DNA of 64,000 bases from CAVVST01 sp963750995 (GTDB taxonomy: Bacteria; Acidobacteriota; Vicinamibacteria; Vicinamibacterales; UBA2999). Position 1 is the stretch's first letter; each line of letters begins with the position of its first letter. The position numbers and the translations under genes were made by a program. Shown one piece after another: positions 8,768 through 17,618 of the stretch. The notes below the pieces were generated by a model. The model searched no databases. It had not been told where the DNA came from and worked only from the letters and a program-made list of their open reading frames with translations. Location: positions 1,042,479 to 1,106,478 of the forward strand of contig CAVVST010000004.1 of NCBI GenBank assembly GCA_963750995.1, in the 5' to 3' direction.

Positions 8768-9283
8768 TTAGCGGGTCGCGCCGGACGGTTTCTTGAACAC
8801 CGCGTCGATCGCCGCCTGCGCGCATTTCTCACCGTCGGCGCCCGACACGCCCATCGCCCCGACGACCTGGCCATCGACCATGATCGGCAGCGCACCTGGC
8901 TGCGGGAAATCGTTCATGAAGGTCGGCGCCAGGTTTTCACCCGTCCGCACGATCCGGTTGGTTTCCGAGGTGGCCCGCCGCCAGCGCAGCGCTGACTTCG
9001 CCTTCAACAGCGCCGTGTCGATCGAGTTCGCCGCCGCGCCTTCCATCGCGTGAGACTCGATCAGGTTGCCGCCCCAGTCGAGGATGGCCATCGCCAGCAC
9101 CTGCTTGTTCTGTTCGCCCCATGCGGTACAAGCATCGGCGAGCGCGCGCGCCCCGGCGCTCGAGATTACCTTGATATCGCGCGTTGGCGAGGCCGTGCGC
9201 GCCGCCTGACCGGCGAGCGCGTCGGCAGTCACGCCGATCGTGGCCAGCAGCGCGACGAGGAGCACACCAGGTTGGATGCGCAT
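8768..9283 (-). CDS. exported HbpS/GlcG-type haem-binding domain protein
   Basis: A 171-aa protein starting at the ATG 9283, with AAAGGAG upstream. The signal peptide reads MRIQPGVLLVALLATIGVTA. The HbpS/GlcG (PF03928) fold is shown by ACTAWGEQNKQVLAMAILDW, the LIESHAMEGA turn, and VDGQVVGAMGVSGADGEKC near the end. In this family the domain binds haem or small acids. Here it is periplasmic. It lies 14 bases downstream of an exported VOC protein on the same strand. Confidence 0.85.
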   Translation of the reverse strand: MRIQPGVLLVALLATIGVTADALAGQAARTASPTRDIKVISSAGARALADACTAWGEQNKQVLAMAILDWGGNLIESHAMEGAAANSIDTALLKAKSALRWRRATSETNRIVRTGENLAPTFMNDFPQPGALPIMVDGQVVGAMGVSGADGEKCAQAAIDAVFKKPSGATR

Positions 9284-9297
9284 GTGAATTCTCCTTT

Positions 9298-10110
9298 CTA
9301 CAACGGGTTGGGCCGTTCGTTCAGCTCGATGTACGTACCCCACGGATCGTAGATGAATGCGAGCGCCCCTCCGGTCTGCGCATTCTTCGTGTAAGGCCTG
9401 TCGATTTTGACCCCGGCGGCTTCCAGCTTCTTCATGAACGCCTCCAGGTTCTTCACGTCGAACCCGATGTGATCCAGCGAGCGTCCTTTCGTCGTCACCG
9501 TCGGCATGGTCGTGGCCGAGTAGCTCAGGTTGGCGCCCGGGATGTCGCCGGCTTTGTTCTGTCCGCGCATGCCGGGGGTCGCGCCGAAGTGCTTGAAGTA
9601 CCACGCCTGCATCTCGGGGATTGCCGCCTCCGGCACGTTGAAGTGAATGTGATGGTGCTGGATCGGCATCTTCTGGTTCTTGTCTTCCAGGATCTCGATC
9701 CGGATTTCGTCAGGGGTGGTCACGAACGCCTGGTCCAGGCGGCCGTTGTTGCCAGGCACGACTGGTACGCCCGCCGCCTTCCACGTCGCCAACGACTCCT
9801 GGACGTTCTGCACCAGGAATCCGACATGGTTCACCGCGCTGCCGACGGTTCCGCCTGACGGCGGCGGGGCGCCCTGTCCCTGGTGCAGGTACACCAGGAC
9901 GCCGGGAAACCTCACCACCTCGAAGTTCCCCGCTTTGATCGCGGTGCCGCCCATCGCCACGAAGATCTTCTTGTTGGCCTCGACATCCCGGGTGTTGAGA
10001 TGCCAGTGCCCCATCGTGACGCCCATGTCGTTTGGCGGGAACGCCTGGGCCCACGCCAGGCCGCCCGCCAGGAGCCACATCGCGCAACACATCGAAATCA
10101 GTCGTCTCAC
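9298..10110 (-). CDS. exported two-module VOC (glyoxalase/dioxygenase fold) protein
   Basis: A 270-aa protein. The GTG at 10110 stands six bases after AAAGGAG, so I prefer it to the in-frame TTG two codons earlier. A signal peptide ends at AWAQ. Two VOC modules follow: the first begins MGHWHLNTRDVEANKKIFV, the second around HHHIHFNVPEAAIPEMQAWY, with KGRSLDHIGFDVKNLEAF and a closing Glu in TYIELNERPN. Metal ligands of the His/Glu type are plausible. The substrate is unknown. Secretion is unusual for the family. Confidence 0.8.
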   Translation of the reverse strand: MRRLISMCCAMWLLAGGLAWAQAFPPNDMGVTMGHWHLNTRDVEANKKIFVAMGGTAIKAGNFEVVRFPGVLVYLHQGQGAPPPSGGTVGSAVNHVGFLVQNVQESLATWKAAGVPVVPGNNGRLDQAFVTTPDEIRIEILEDKNQKMPIQHHHIHFNVPEAAIPEMQAWYFKHFGATPGMRGQNKAGDIPGANLSYSATTMPTVTTKGRSLDHIGFDVKNLEAFMKKLEAAGVKIDRPYTKNAQTGGALAFIYDPWGTYIELNERPNPL

Positions 10111-10135
10111 AGCCAACTCCTTTGGATGAACGCTG

Positions 10136-11629
10136 TTACCGCGATCGTCCGATGCCGCCCAGCACGCCGCGCAGGATCTGCCGCCCCAACTGACTCCCGA
10201 CGGTGCGCGCCGCCTGCTTGGCCATGGCTTCGACCATGCCCTGGCGGCGCGTTGTCCCCCAGAGCCAGTCGTTCAGGGCGCCACTATTCTGCGCCCGTTC
10301 GGGGCCCGGCGGGGGCACCGATGCGCTTTTCTGCTCGGCCACCTTCCTGGAGAGAATTTCGTACGCCGACTCGCGATTGACGGGCGCATCGTACTTCGCC
10401 CCGACCGGGCTGCGGGCACGAATGGCCGCGCGCTCCTCCGGCGTCAGCGCACCGATCCGGCCGCGTGGCGGCGCCATCAGCGTCCGCTGTACTGGCATCG
10501 GCACGGCGTTTTCCTGGAGCGTCGAGACCAGCGCCTCGCCGATTCCGAGTGCGGCGATGACCTTTGCCACGTCGAGCGACGGGTTGGCCACGAACGTCTC
10601 GGCGGCAGTGCGAACCGCCTTCTGGTCGCGCGGCGTGTACGCCCGCAGGGCGTGCTGAATCCGGTTTCCGAGTTGTCCCAGAATCTCGTTCGGCACGTCG
10701 TCTGGAAACTGGGAGCAGAAGTAGACACCGACGCCTTTCGAGCGGATCAGCCGCACTACCTGTTCGATCTGCCGCAGCAGGGTCGCCGGCGCGCCGGCAA
10801 ACAGCAGGTGCGCCTCGTCGAAGATGAAGGCGAGCCGCGGCTTCTCCAGGTCGCCGACTTCGGGCAGGTTCTCGAACAGTTCCGAGAGCAGCCAGAGGAG
10901 CACGCTCGAATAGAGCCGCGGCGTCTCGATCAGCTGGCCAGCCGCGAGCACGTTGATGATCCCGCGCCCCGTCAGGTCGGTCCGGAGAAGATCCGTCAGT
11001 TCGAGCGCCGGCTCGCCGAAGAACAGGTCGCCACCTTCACGCTCGAGCGTCAACAGGGCTCGCTGCACGGCGGCAATCGACGAGGGGCTCACGAGCCCGT
11101 ACTGTGTCGACACGTCGTTGCGGCTCTCGGCCACGAAGGTGAGCAGGGCACGCAGGTCGTCGAGATCGAGGAGCAGCAGGCCGCGATCGTCGGCGAGCTT
11201 GAACGCGATCTCGAGCACGCCCGTCTGCGTGTCGTTCAGTTCAAGCATGCGGGCGATCAGCGTCGGGCCGACCTCGCTGATCGTGGCGCGAAGCGGATGG
11301 CCGTTCGTCCCGTACAGGTCCCAGAAGATGACGGGGTTTGCTTCGGGTCGATGGTCGCCGATGCCAATGCGCTCGGCGCGCTGCTGAATGCGGTCGTTCA
11401 CCTGGCCGGCCATGCCGAGACCCGCCACGTCGCCTTTGACGTCGGCGATGACGACGGGTACGCCGATGCGGGAGAAGCCCTCCGCGATCAGCATGAGCGA
11501 CACGGTCTTGCCGGTGCCGGTAGCGCCGGCCGTCAGTCCGTGGCGATTGCCATATTTCGCGCGAAGGTAGACCGGCTCGTCGCCCTTGCCGAGAAGGATG
11601 TCGTTCGGGTCCCTGGCCATGGCGGCCAT
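10136..11629 (-). CDS. HerA/YjgR-type helicase-like ATPase (DUF853)
   Basis: A 497-aa cytosolic ATPase. Walker A is GATGTGKT at residues 36-43 and Walker B is LAFIFDEAHLLF. The order of motifs, the QFPDDVPNEILGQLGNRIQH segment, and RDQKAVRTAAETF match the DUF853/YjgR family, distant relatives of HerA/FtsK translocases. The C-terminus ends in a basic helical tail. The biological role of the family is poorly known. It is divergent from the VOC gene at 11671, with 41 bases between starts. Confidence 0.9.
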   Translation of the reverse strand: MAAMARDPNDILLGKGDEPVYLRAKYGNRHGLTAGATGTGKTVSLMLIAEGFSRIGVPVVIADVKGDVAGLGMAGQVNDRIQQRAERIGIGDHRPEANPVIFWDLYGTNGHPLRATISEVGPTLIARMLELNDTQTGVLEIAFKLADDRGLLLLDLDDLRALLTFVAESRNDVSTQYGLVSPSSIAAVQRALLTLEREGGDLFFGEPALELTDLLRTDLTGRGIINVLAAGQLIETPRLYSSVLLWLLSELFENLPEVGDLEKPRLAFIFDEAHLLFAGAPATLLRQIEQVVRLIRSKGVGVYFCSQFPDDVPNEILGQLGNRIQHALRAYTPRDQKAVRTAAETFVANPSLDVAKVIAALGIGEALVSTLQENAVPMPVQRTLMAPPRGRIGALTPEERAAIRARSPVGAKYDAPVNRESAYEILSRKVAEQKSASVPPPGPERAQNSGALNDWLWGTTRRQGMVEAMAKQAARTVGSQLGRQILRGVLGGIGRSR

Positions 11630-11670
11630 TATGACGTGGACGAAGTATGCTTTTGCCCCGGAGGATCAAT

Positions 11671-12177
11671 ATGACTTCTCGTGCGGGCTACGCGGGCATA
11701 TCTACGGCGTTCGTCGTTGGCATCGTGGTCGGCGGCGCGGCGTTGTCGGTAGGCGCGCAGGCGAACCGTGTTCCTGGCAACAACGGCGTCAACCATGTCG
11801 GTATCAACGTCGCGAATATGAACGAGGCCATCGCGTACTACGGCAAGAATTTCGGGTTCGGCGAGGCGGCCGTGATTCACGACGACAAGGGGCAGCCGAC
11901 GCTCGCCTTCATCCAGGTCAGCCGCAACACGTTCATCGAGCTCGGACCGGCTACCGCCGAGCGCCCCGCGGGGATCAACCATTTCGGCATCCACGTCGAC
12001 GACGCGAAAGCCGCAACTGCAAACCTGCGGCAACGCGGCGTCAAGATCGACGAGCCGCGGGTCGGGCGGACTATCTCGTTCATCACGAGCGTGACCGATC
12101 CTGCCGGCGTCAGGATGGAACTGTCCGAGATCGGGCCGGAGTCGATGCTCGGAAAGGCGATTGCCAGCTGGAGATAG
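11671..12177 (+). CDS. exported VOC family protein
   Basis: A 168-aa protein starting at the ATG 11671 behind GGAGGATCAAT. An N-terminal signal or anchor segment is followed by a single VOC domain, NHVGINVANMNEAIAYYGKN, then FIELGP, INHFGIHVDDAK, and a closing RMELSEIGPES. The Glu and His residues expected for metal binding are present. The next gene begins four bases after its stop. Confidence 0.8.
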   Translation: MTSRAGYAGISTAFVVGIVVGGAALSVGAQANRVPGNNGVNHVGINVANMNEAIAYYGKNFGFGEAAVIHDDKGQPTLAFIQVSRNTFIELGPATAERPAGINHFGIHVDDAKAATANLRQRGVKIDEPRVGRTISFITSVTDPAGVRMELSEIGPESMLGKAIASWR

Positions 12178-12181
12178 GAAG

Positions 12182-13630
12182 ATGGCGAGTGTTCACACGA
12201 TCAACGCACTGACATTGACGGCGTTCGTGCTCGTCCTCTCGAGTCCCGCAGTCAGCCACGCCGACAGCGGTCTCCTCCGGACGATTCACAGCATGGACGA
12301 CGCGCGCGGCTACTGCCTCGACATTCCGGGCGAGGGCCAGACGTTGAGGCTCGACGCGGCATTGCAGCTTCACACCTGCAAGTACGGAGGTCCTCTCGAC
12401 GATCAGCGCTTCGAGCGGACGACCGCCGGATCGATCCGCGCATCACGATACGACCGCTGCCTGGAGGCGGCCAGCCTTCAGCCTGGCGCCCAGCTCCGGC
12501 TTGGCCCGTGCGGATCGGCGCCCGCGCAGCTGTGGTCGATGGCCTGGGGCCGCGTGAGTCCCGCATCGCGGCCGGATCTGTGTCTGTCTGCCGCGGGTGA
12601 GAAGGGGCAGCCGGCCGGCACGCCGGTCCTGATCTCTCCCGTGTATCACCGGCGCGATGCCGTGCTGGATCGCTGCGAGGACTCGCGCGAAGCCAATCAA
12701 TCGTTCCGGTGGTCGTCGCCGGAGGAACGGGGGCTGAGCTCCGCCGAGATCACCCGGAACGGGATGCCTGCGGAAATCGCCGCGCAGCTTGCCGCGCTCA
12801 AATCAGCCGGCGATGCAAATGCGCAGACCTACAAGGTGTATGCATCGCAACCGCGCGTTCACGACCCGAGCGAGATCAAGGTGGCGAAGAACATCGCCTA
12901 CGGTTCGCACGAGCGGCAACAGATCGACGTCCATACCGCGACCCTTCGCCGCTCGGACCGGCCCGTACCGATCGTCGTCGTCTTTCACGGCGGGGGGTTG
13001 ATCGGGGGCAGCCGCGCGAATACCACGACGGTGGCGGACTACTTTGCGAGCATTGGCTTTGTCGGGGTGAATGGCGGGTATCGGCTCGCACCCGATTCCA
13101 AATGGCCCGACGGCGCGCGCGACGTCGGCGCCGTGGTCACGTGGCTGCGCGATCACGCCAGCGAGTACGGCGGAGATCCCGGCAAGATCTTTGTCGTCGG
13201 GGTCTCCACCGGTGCGTTGCACTCGGCCACGTATGTGTTCAGGCCGGACCTGCTGCCGCCAGGAACGGCGCGGCCCGCGGGAGCGGTCCTGGTGTCTGGC
13301 CCTTATACGTTCGACTTCGCGGCTCCGACCAAAGGCGAGCTTGTCTACTTCGGTGAAGACAAGGCGCGCTGGTCAGAAATGGTCGTCACCGGCAACGTGA
13401 CGCGATCCGATATCCCGGTACTGATGACAACCGCAGAGTGGGACGACCCCCGGTACATCGGCCCTCAAGCCGATTTGTACCAGGAGCTCGTTGAGAAGCA
13501 CCAGGTCAGGCCTCGCTACCGGCAGAGTCTCGGGCACAACCACGTGTCGCAGCTGCTGTCGATTGGGACCGTGGACACGAGCGTATCGCGCGAAATCCTG
13601 GACTTCATCGACCGCGTCGTCGGGCGGTGA
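12182..13630 (+). CDS. secreted ricin-type lectin fused to alpha/beta-hydrolase esterase
   Basis: A 482-aa two-domain protein. The signal peptide ends at AVSHA. Residues about 30-175 form a ricin-type beta-trefoil (YCLDIPGEGQ, CLEAASLQPG, QLWSM, then DLCLSAAGEKGQ). Residues about 220-480 are an esterase/lipase domain with the oxyanion motif HGGG, the nucleophile elbow GVSTG, and the candidate catalytic His in LGHNHVS; an Asp is likely in AEWDDPRY. The trefoil probably binds a glycan and brings the esterase to a sugar ester. It follows the VOC gene by four bases. Confidence 0.85.
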   Translation: MASVHTINALTLTAFVLVLSSPAVSHADSGLLRTIHSMDDARGYCLDIPGEGQTLRLDAALQLHTCKYGGPLDDQRFERTTAGSIRASRYDRCLEAASLQPGAQLRLGPCGSAPAQLWSMAWGRVSPASRPDLCLSAAGEKGQPAGTPVLISPVYHRRDAVLDRCEDSREANQSFRWSSPEERGLSSAEITRNGMPAEIAAQLAALKSAGDANAQTYKVYASQPRVHDPSEIKVAKNIAYGSHERQQIDVHTATLRRSDRPVPIVVVFHGGGLIGGSRANTTTVADYFASIGFVGVNGGYRLAPDSKWPDGARDVGAVVTWLRDHASEYGGDPGKIFVVGVSTGALHSATYVFRPDLLPPGTARPAGAVLVSGPYTFDFAAPTKGELVYFGEDKARWSEMVVTGNVTRSDIPVLMTTAEWDDPRYIGPQADLYQELVEKHQVRPRYRQSLGHNHVSQLLSIGTVDTSVSREILDFIDRVVGR

Positions 13631-13642
13631 GAGACGTTCGTC

Positions 13643-14242
13643 CTACTGGCCGGCTTCCCTGTAGAAGATGTAGTCGGCCAGGTATGGCGCAAATGCCCTG
13701 GCACCCACATCAGTGGCCTGCGTACAGCCGGTCGAGGGTGCGGGCCCTCCGGCCGTATTGACCCGGTGCAGGTATGTCGCCCGCGTCAGGCGATCGCCAT
13801 CATCCGGTCCGTCTGCGCTCCCAACCACCTGAAGAAGCAGCCAGGGAATCGCACCCGCCGCCACGAAGTCGGGGTCGGTTGAGGACGCCATAGCCCTGGC
13901 CCACACCGCGCTCGTGTCCCGGGAGTCCTGCCAGGTCGCGCGCGCCAGCCCCCCTTCATCCGGGTTGGGACTCAGGAAGTGCGTGATGAGCTGACGGTCG
14001 TCGTGATGGAACAACGTCGCCTGCGGCCCAACCAGCGTCCAGCTGAACCCCGACGCTGAAGGCAGACAGATGTAGTTCTGAGTGCCGGTCGCATGGCCCA
14101 GAAGGAACGCTTTGTTTCCGGCGGGGACCTTGAGGGTCTCGGGCACCACGGGCGGGACGATGCGCTGGGCGACGGCTGTCCCCGGCGTCATCGCCATCAG
14201 CGCTGTCGCGAAGACTGCAGCAAGTGCGGCGGACTTTTTCAT
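13643..14242 (-). CDS. DUF3455 exported protein
   Basis: A 199-aa protein, with the ATG at 14242 chosen because it opens a signal peptide (MKKSAALAAVFATALMAMTP). The mature part has the DUF3455 pattern: PAGNKAFLLGHATGTQNYIC, GFSWTLVGPQATLF, then WARAMASS and GVLQVVG-like segments, ending YLADYIFYREAG. Cys residues are conserved in the family. The function is unknown. It is convergent with the lectin-esterase, 12 bases apart. Confidence 0.85.
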   Translation of the reverse strand: MKKSAALAAVFATALMAMTPGTAVAQRIVPPVVPETLKVPAGNKAFLLGHATGTQNYICLPSASGFSWTLVGPQATLFHHDDRQLITHFLSPNPDEGGLARATWQDSRDTSAVWARAMASSTDPDFVAAGAIPWLLLQVVGSADGPDDGDRLTRATYLHRVNTAGGPAPSTGCTQATDVGARAFAPYLADYIFYREAGQ

Positions 14243-14273
14243 GTCGGTGCTCCTCGTGCGATGGCTCTTCGGT

Positions 14274-15101
14274 CTACGCGCGAACGCCCACGACTTCGAG
14301 ATATTCCGCGTCGACGATCGTGCGTTGGGGTTCGGCCGACTGATTGTGTGACGTCCACAGGTCGCCGAGTTCCGCGCGAAGCACGGCTTGCTCGGCGTCC
14401 CCGAGCGCGGCAAACGCACGCGTCGTCGGACCGTAGTGCTGGCGAAAGAACTCGACGACGTCGGCCGGACCGAACGGATAGTCGAACCGGTAGTTCACGC
14501 GCGTCAAGCGCAGACTGGAGACCCCGTTGCCAAAGCGCTCGCGCACCACGTTTTCATCGCCCCACAGCACCGGAGCAGGCATTCCAGGGGGGGCAATGAA
14601 GCGCGCAAACGTCTTGAACATCTGACCGATGAAACCTTCCTTGGTCCAGTTCGCCATCGCAATCGTCCCACCCGGCCGGCAGACACGAAGCAGCTCGGAC
14701 GCCACTCGATCCGGACGCGGCGCGAACATCGCGCCGAAGATAGTGGCGACGACGTCAAAGCTGGCATCGCCGTAGGGCAGCGCCTCGGCGTCTCCCTCGT
14801 CGAAGCGCGCGTCGAGACCCTCGGCGGCCGCACGGCCGCGAGCGGCAAGGATCCAGTTGGCGGCGATGTCCACGCCGGTGACCTTGATGCCTCGGCGGGC
14901 GGCAATCAGCCCGAGCTGACCTGACCCGCACGCCACGTCGAGCAGCGTGGCCCCGGCCTCGACCCCCAGCCGATCTAAGAACTGGACGGCGCTCGATTCC
15001 ATGAACCGCGAGAAGTAGTCGTAGTTCCCGTCCATCCAGGTGGCCTTGAGACGGGTCTTGAGGGTGTCAATGTCGGTGGTAGTCGTGGCTGCGGTCGTCA
15101 T
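14274..15101 (-). CDS. class I SAM-dependent methyltransferase
   Basis: A 275-aa methyltransferase of the UbiE/Methyltransf_11 kind. Motif I is LLDVACGSGQLGLIAARRG, followed by VTGVDIAANW, GDAEALPYGDASFDVV and LLRVCRPGGTIAMANW. The start at 15101 follows AAGGAGAACGCAGCC. The substrate is unknown. It is in the same direction as the DUF3455 gene, 31 bases upstream of it, and divergent from the AraC regulator, so that regulator may control it. Confidence 0.88.
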   Translation of the reverse strand: MTTAATTTTDIDTLKTRLKATWMDGNYDYFSRFMESSAVQFLDRLGVEAGATLLDVACGSGQLGLIAARRGIKVTGVDIAANWILAARGRAAAEGLDARFDEGDAEALPYGDASFDVVATIFGAMFAPRPDRVASELLRVCRPGGTIAMANWTKEGFIGQMFKTFARFIAPPGMPAPVLWGDENVVRERFGNGVSSLRLTRVNYRFDYPFGPADVVEFFRQHYGPTTRAFAALGDAEQAVLRAELGDLWTSHNQSAEPQRTIVDAEYLEVVGVRA

Positions 15102-15214
15102 GGCTGCGTTCTCCTTACGGCAATCGTGCAACAGCTGAGGGTCGCCGTTGTTGCCTGTGCGTCCGGCTCACTTGACCGATCCGCCGGCTGACGGATGCTA
15201 GACTCCGGGCGTCG

Positions 15215-16166
15215 ATGGACGCGCTGTCGGAAATCCTCCGGATCATCAGGCTCGATTCCGCCATCTACTTCAACGCGGTGTTCTCCGAACCGTGGTGCCT
15301 GGCCTCGCCGGAAGCTCGCACGCTCGCGCCAATCCTGGGGCAGGGCAGTGCGCACCTCATCATTTACCACCTGCTTTGCGAGGGGCGGGCGTACGTCGAG
15401 CTCCCTGAAGGTGAACGGGTTGCGCTCTCCGCGGGCGACATCGTGACATTTCCGCATGGCCATGGCCATGTGCTCGGAAGCGGTCCGGCCGTGGCCCCGA
15501 TCGATGCCGGCGCAGCGCTTCCCGGCGTGCTTCAACATGGGCTCGCACTGATGCATCTCGGAGGCGGCGGTGCGTCCTCACGATTCATTTGTGGTTTCCT
15601 GGCGTGCGATGCGCAGCTCAGTCACGCCTTCCTTGGGGGCTTGCCTCCGTTGATCAAGAGTGAACATCCGCAACGATCCGTCCGGGCAATGGCTGGAGAA
15701 TTCCCTCGCGTTCTCGGTGACCCAGGCGGCGAACCCCGAAGCCGGGGCGGGCGCCATGCTGGCCAAGTTGTCTGAAGTCGTGTTCGCCGAGACGCTCCGG
15801 CGGTACGTTCGGGAACTGCCGGCGGACGAGAGAGGGTGGCTCGGGGGCGCGTGTGACCCCGAGGTCGGAAGGGCGTTGACCCTTTTGCATCACCGGCCCG
15901 GGCACCCGTGGACCGTTGCCGAGCTTGCACGGAAAACGGGCCTTTCGCGGACGGTGCTGGCGGAGCGTTTTCGACATTTCCTCGGGGAACCGCCGATGGC
16001 CTACCTGACGCGCTGGCGGCTCCGGTTGGGGGCGCGCGCGCTCATCGCTACGAGCCACAGCGTGGCCCAGGTCGCGTCGGAAGTGGGCTACGAATCGGAA
16101 GCCGCGTTCAACCGGGCCTTCAAGCGCGAGTACCGGCCTGCCCCCTGCCGCGTATCGCCGGGATAA
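15215..16166 (+). CDS. AraC family regulator with cupin sensor, frameshifted
   Basis: About 316 aa. Residues 1-150 are a cupin_6/AraC-binding domain (MDALSEILRIIRLDSAIYFN, ending GGLPPLIK). The frame shifts near 15660 by one base, and the chain continues as VNIRNDPSGQWLENSLAFSV. The C-terminal AraC DNA-binding domain has HPWTVAELARKTGLSRTVLA and the second helix-turn-helix ending SEVGYESEAAFNRAFKREYR. It is divergent from the methyltransferase gene at 15101, with 113 bases between, the usual arrangement for a local regulator. Confidence 0.85.
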
Positions 16167-16249
16167 AGGCACCACCCTCCGGTCGGCGAGCACCGCAGCT
16201 CATCCGTGACGAGCGTAACGGGCACGCGCGTTGCTCTGTAGATATCGGC

Positions 16250-16414
16250 ATGTACGTTCGGCTGAAGCGGAAGCTGGCGGAGAAGATCGACGGCATCGAT
16301 CTGTCCAACCAAGAGGTTGGCGACGTCTTCGATTTGCCGGAGCGCAAGGCCCGCATGTTGGTGGCCGAGGGATGGGCCGTGATCGAACGTCGCACCCACG
16401 ACGGCCGGCATTGA
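16250..16414 (+). CDS. small 54-aa conserved-looking protein
   Basis: An ATG at 16250 opens MYVRLKRKLAEKIDGIDLSN and continues QEVGDVFDLPERKARMLVAE, ending THDGRH. Short proteins with an R-L-K-R-K-L-A-E start and a D-L-P-x-x-x-A-x-x-L-V-A-E-G-W core recur in Acidobacteriota, where they are uncharacterised; I recall this rather than having checked it. There is no membrane segment. Confidence 0.55.
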   Translation: MYVRLKRKLAEKIDGIDLSNQEVGDVFDLPERKARMLVAEGWAVIERRTHDGRH

Positions 16415-16455
16415 TCTGGTCCTGGCGTTTCGCCGCGGGGACGACCCCGGTCCGC

Positions 16456-16590
16456 TCAGCAACCAGCACGACTCCGACGTGTCGCGAGCGTCATGATCGA
16501 TCGGCCGGCGTTGTGCTTCAGGCAGCGCTCCACCGCTTCGACCAGCGTCGTTTCGGTGACCGGCTTCTGAAGCACGCACGCCAGCCTCTC
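16456..16590 (-). pseudogene. remnant of a response-regulator receiver domain
   Basis: On the minus strand this stretch reads ATERLACVLQKPVTETTLVE, then AVERCLKHNAG, a stop-terminated tail. L-x-KP followed by a helix L-x-x-x-V-x-x-x-L is the last beta-strand and helix of a receiver (REC) domain. Nothing upstream carries the phospho-acceptor part, because the aldolase-like gene ends at 16603. A truncated two-component gene whose 5' part has been lost is the best reading. Confidence 0.5.
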
Positions 16591-16602
16591 GGTCGCTCAC
16601 CT

Positions 16603-17415
16603 CTACTGGCCGAGCGCCTTTCGTTTCCACAGATCCCAGCCCCGCTGGGTATCGCCGGGATTCTTGTCGACAGCGGCGCCCTCTTCGGCTGAGACGTAGG
16701 TGACCGGCCCACCGAGGCCGAGGGCGGCGAGCTGCATCTTGGCATTCACTTCGGTGTAGATGGCATCCCTGATGGTGACCTGGAGGTTCGGGCCGACCAC
16801 CACGTTGCCATGTCCACGCAGGAGCACCACGCGCTTGTCGCCCAGTGCCGCCGCCAGCGATTTGCCGATGACGCCGTTCCTCACGAGCAGCGTCGCGGCC
16901 ATCGGGTCTTTCACCGTGCGCGCGTCCCACACCGGCACGCCAGTCCAGAGGAACGTGGCCATGTGAAACACCGGCCGCAGCGGCACCTGCGTGATGCTGA
17001 AAGGAATGACCGATGGCGCGTGACTGTGGACCACCACCATCACGTCTGGACGGGCCTTGTAGACTTCGCCGTGAATGAACCGCTCGAGCACGCTGTTGCG
17101 TCCCTGCGCATCCACCGGGTTCGAGTCGAGGTCGTATTCCAGGATGTCAGCCGGCGTGACCAGCGCCGGTCCGAGCGAGCGTGACATCAGGAAGCGATTC
17201 GGATTGGCGGGATGCCGGACGCTCACGTGGCCATACGCGTCGATGACCCCTTCCATGGCGAGGATGCGATAGGCCACGGCGAGGTCTTCGAGGAGGGCCG
17301 CGGGCACCGGCCCTCCGGTCGACGGCCCCTGCGCGGCGGCGGGGCGGCCGGCGCTCCCGGCGGCAACGGCGATGGCGAGGGCGGCGGACGCGGCAAGACG
17401 GGCAGACCGGGTCAT
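16603..17415 (-). CDS. exported class II aldolase/adducin family protein
   Basis: A 270-aa protein with a Sec signal (ARLAASAALAIAVAAGSAG). The aldolase II domain shows YGHVSVRHPANPNRFLMSRS, then the zinc-site motif VVVHSHAPSVIPFS, and the third ligand His in VVLLRGHGNVVVG. Cytosolic members are fuculose-phosphate or ribulose-phosphate aldolases or epimerases. The exported, longer Vicinamibacteria-type forms are of unknown substrate. Metal ligands are all present, so it is probably active. Confidence 0.85.
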   Translation of the reverse strand: MTRSARLAASAALAIAVAAGSAGRPAAAQGPSTGGPVPAALLEDLAVAYRILAMEGVIDAYGHVSVRHPANPNRFLMSRSLGPALVTPADILEYDLDSNPVDAQGRNSVLERFIHGEVYKARPDVMVVVHSHAPSVIPFSITQVPLRPVFHMATFLWTGVPVWDARTVKDPMAATLLVRNGVIGKSLAAALGDKRVVLLRGHGNVVVGPNLQVTIRDAIYTEVNAKMQLAALGLGGPVTYVSAEEGAAVDKNPGDTQRGWDLWKRKALGQ

Positions 17416-17479
17416 GGTTATCCTTTCGTGACGCGATTGAGTGCGCCCGTGATTCTAGCGTCAAACACGGTTTCACAAC

Positions 17480-17575
17480 GAGCAACGAAGACACGGAGGA
17501 CTCACGCACCGGCGTCGGCAATCCATGACGCCGGTTCGTTCCTGGTCTGTGTACTTCTCTGTGCCGCCGTTGCTC
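17480..17575. repeat. imperfect inverted repeat (intergenic)
   Basis: The left arm GAGCAACGAAGACACGGAG and the right arm ending CCGCCGTTGCTC are imperfect reverse complements. An inner perfect pair CCGGCGTC (17509-17516) and GACGCCGG (17527-17534) is nested within. It lies between divergent genes for the aldolase-like and TIR proteins. The arms look like the common 'CACGGAGG ... TTGCTC' intergenic repeats of this group. Whether it is transcribed is unknown. Confidence 0.55.
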
Positions 17576-17618
17576 CCGTGAATCCGTTGCCTCCGCAATC
17601 TCCGACCCTCCCGCGGTA

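Noticed and set aside
10652..11674. 340-aa plus-strand ORF
   Set aside because: It is fully antisense to the YjgR-type ATPase, which has intact Walker motifs.
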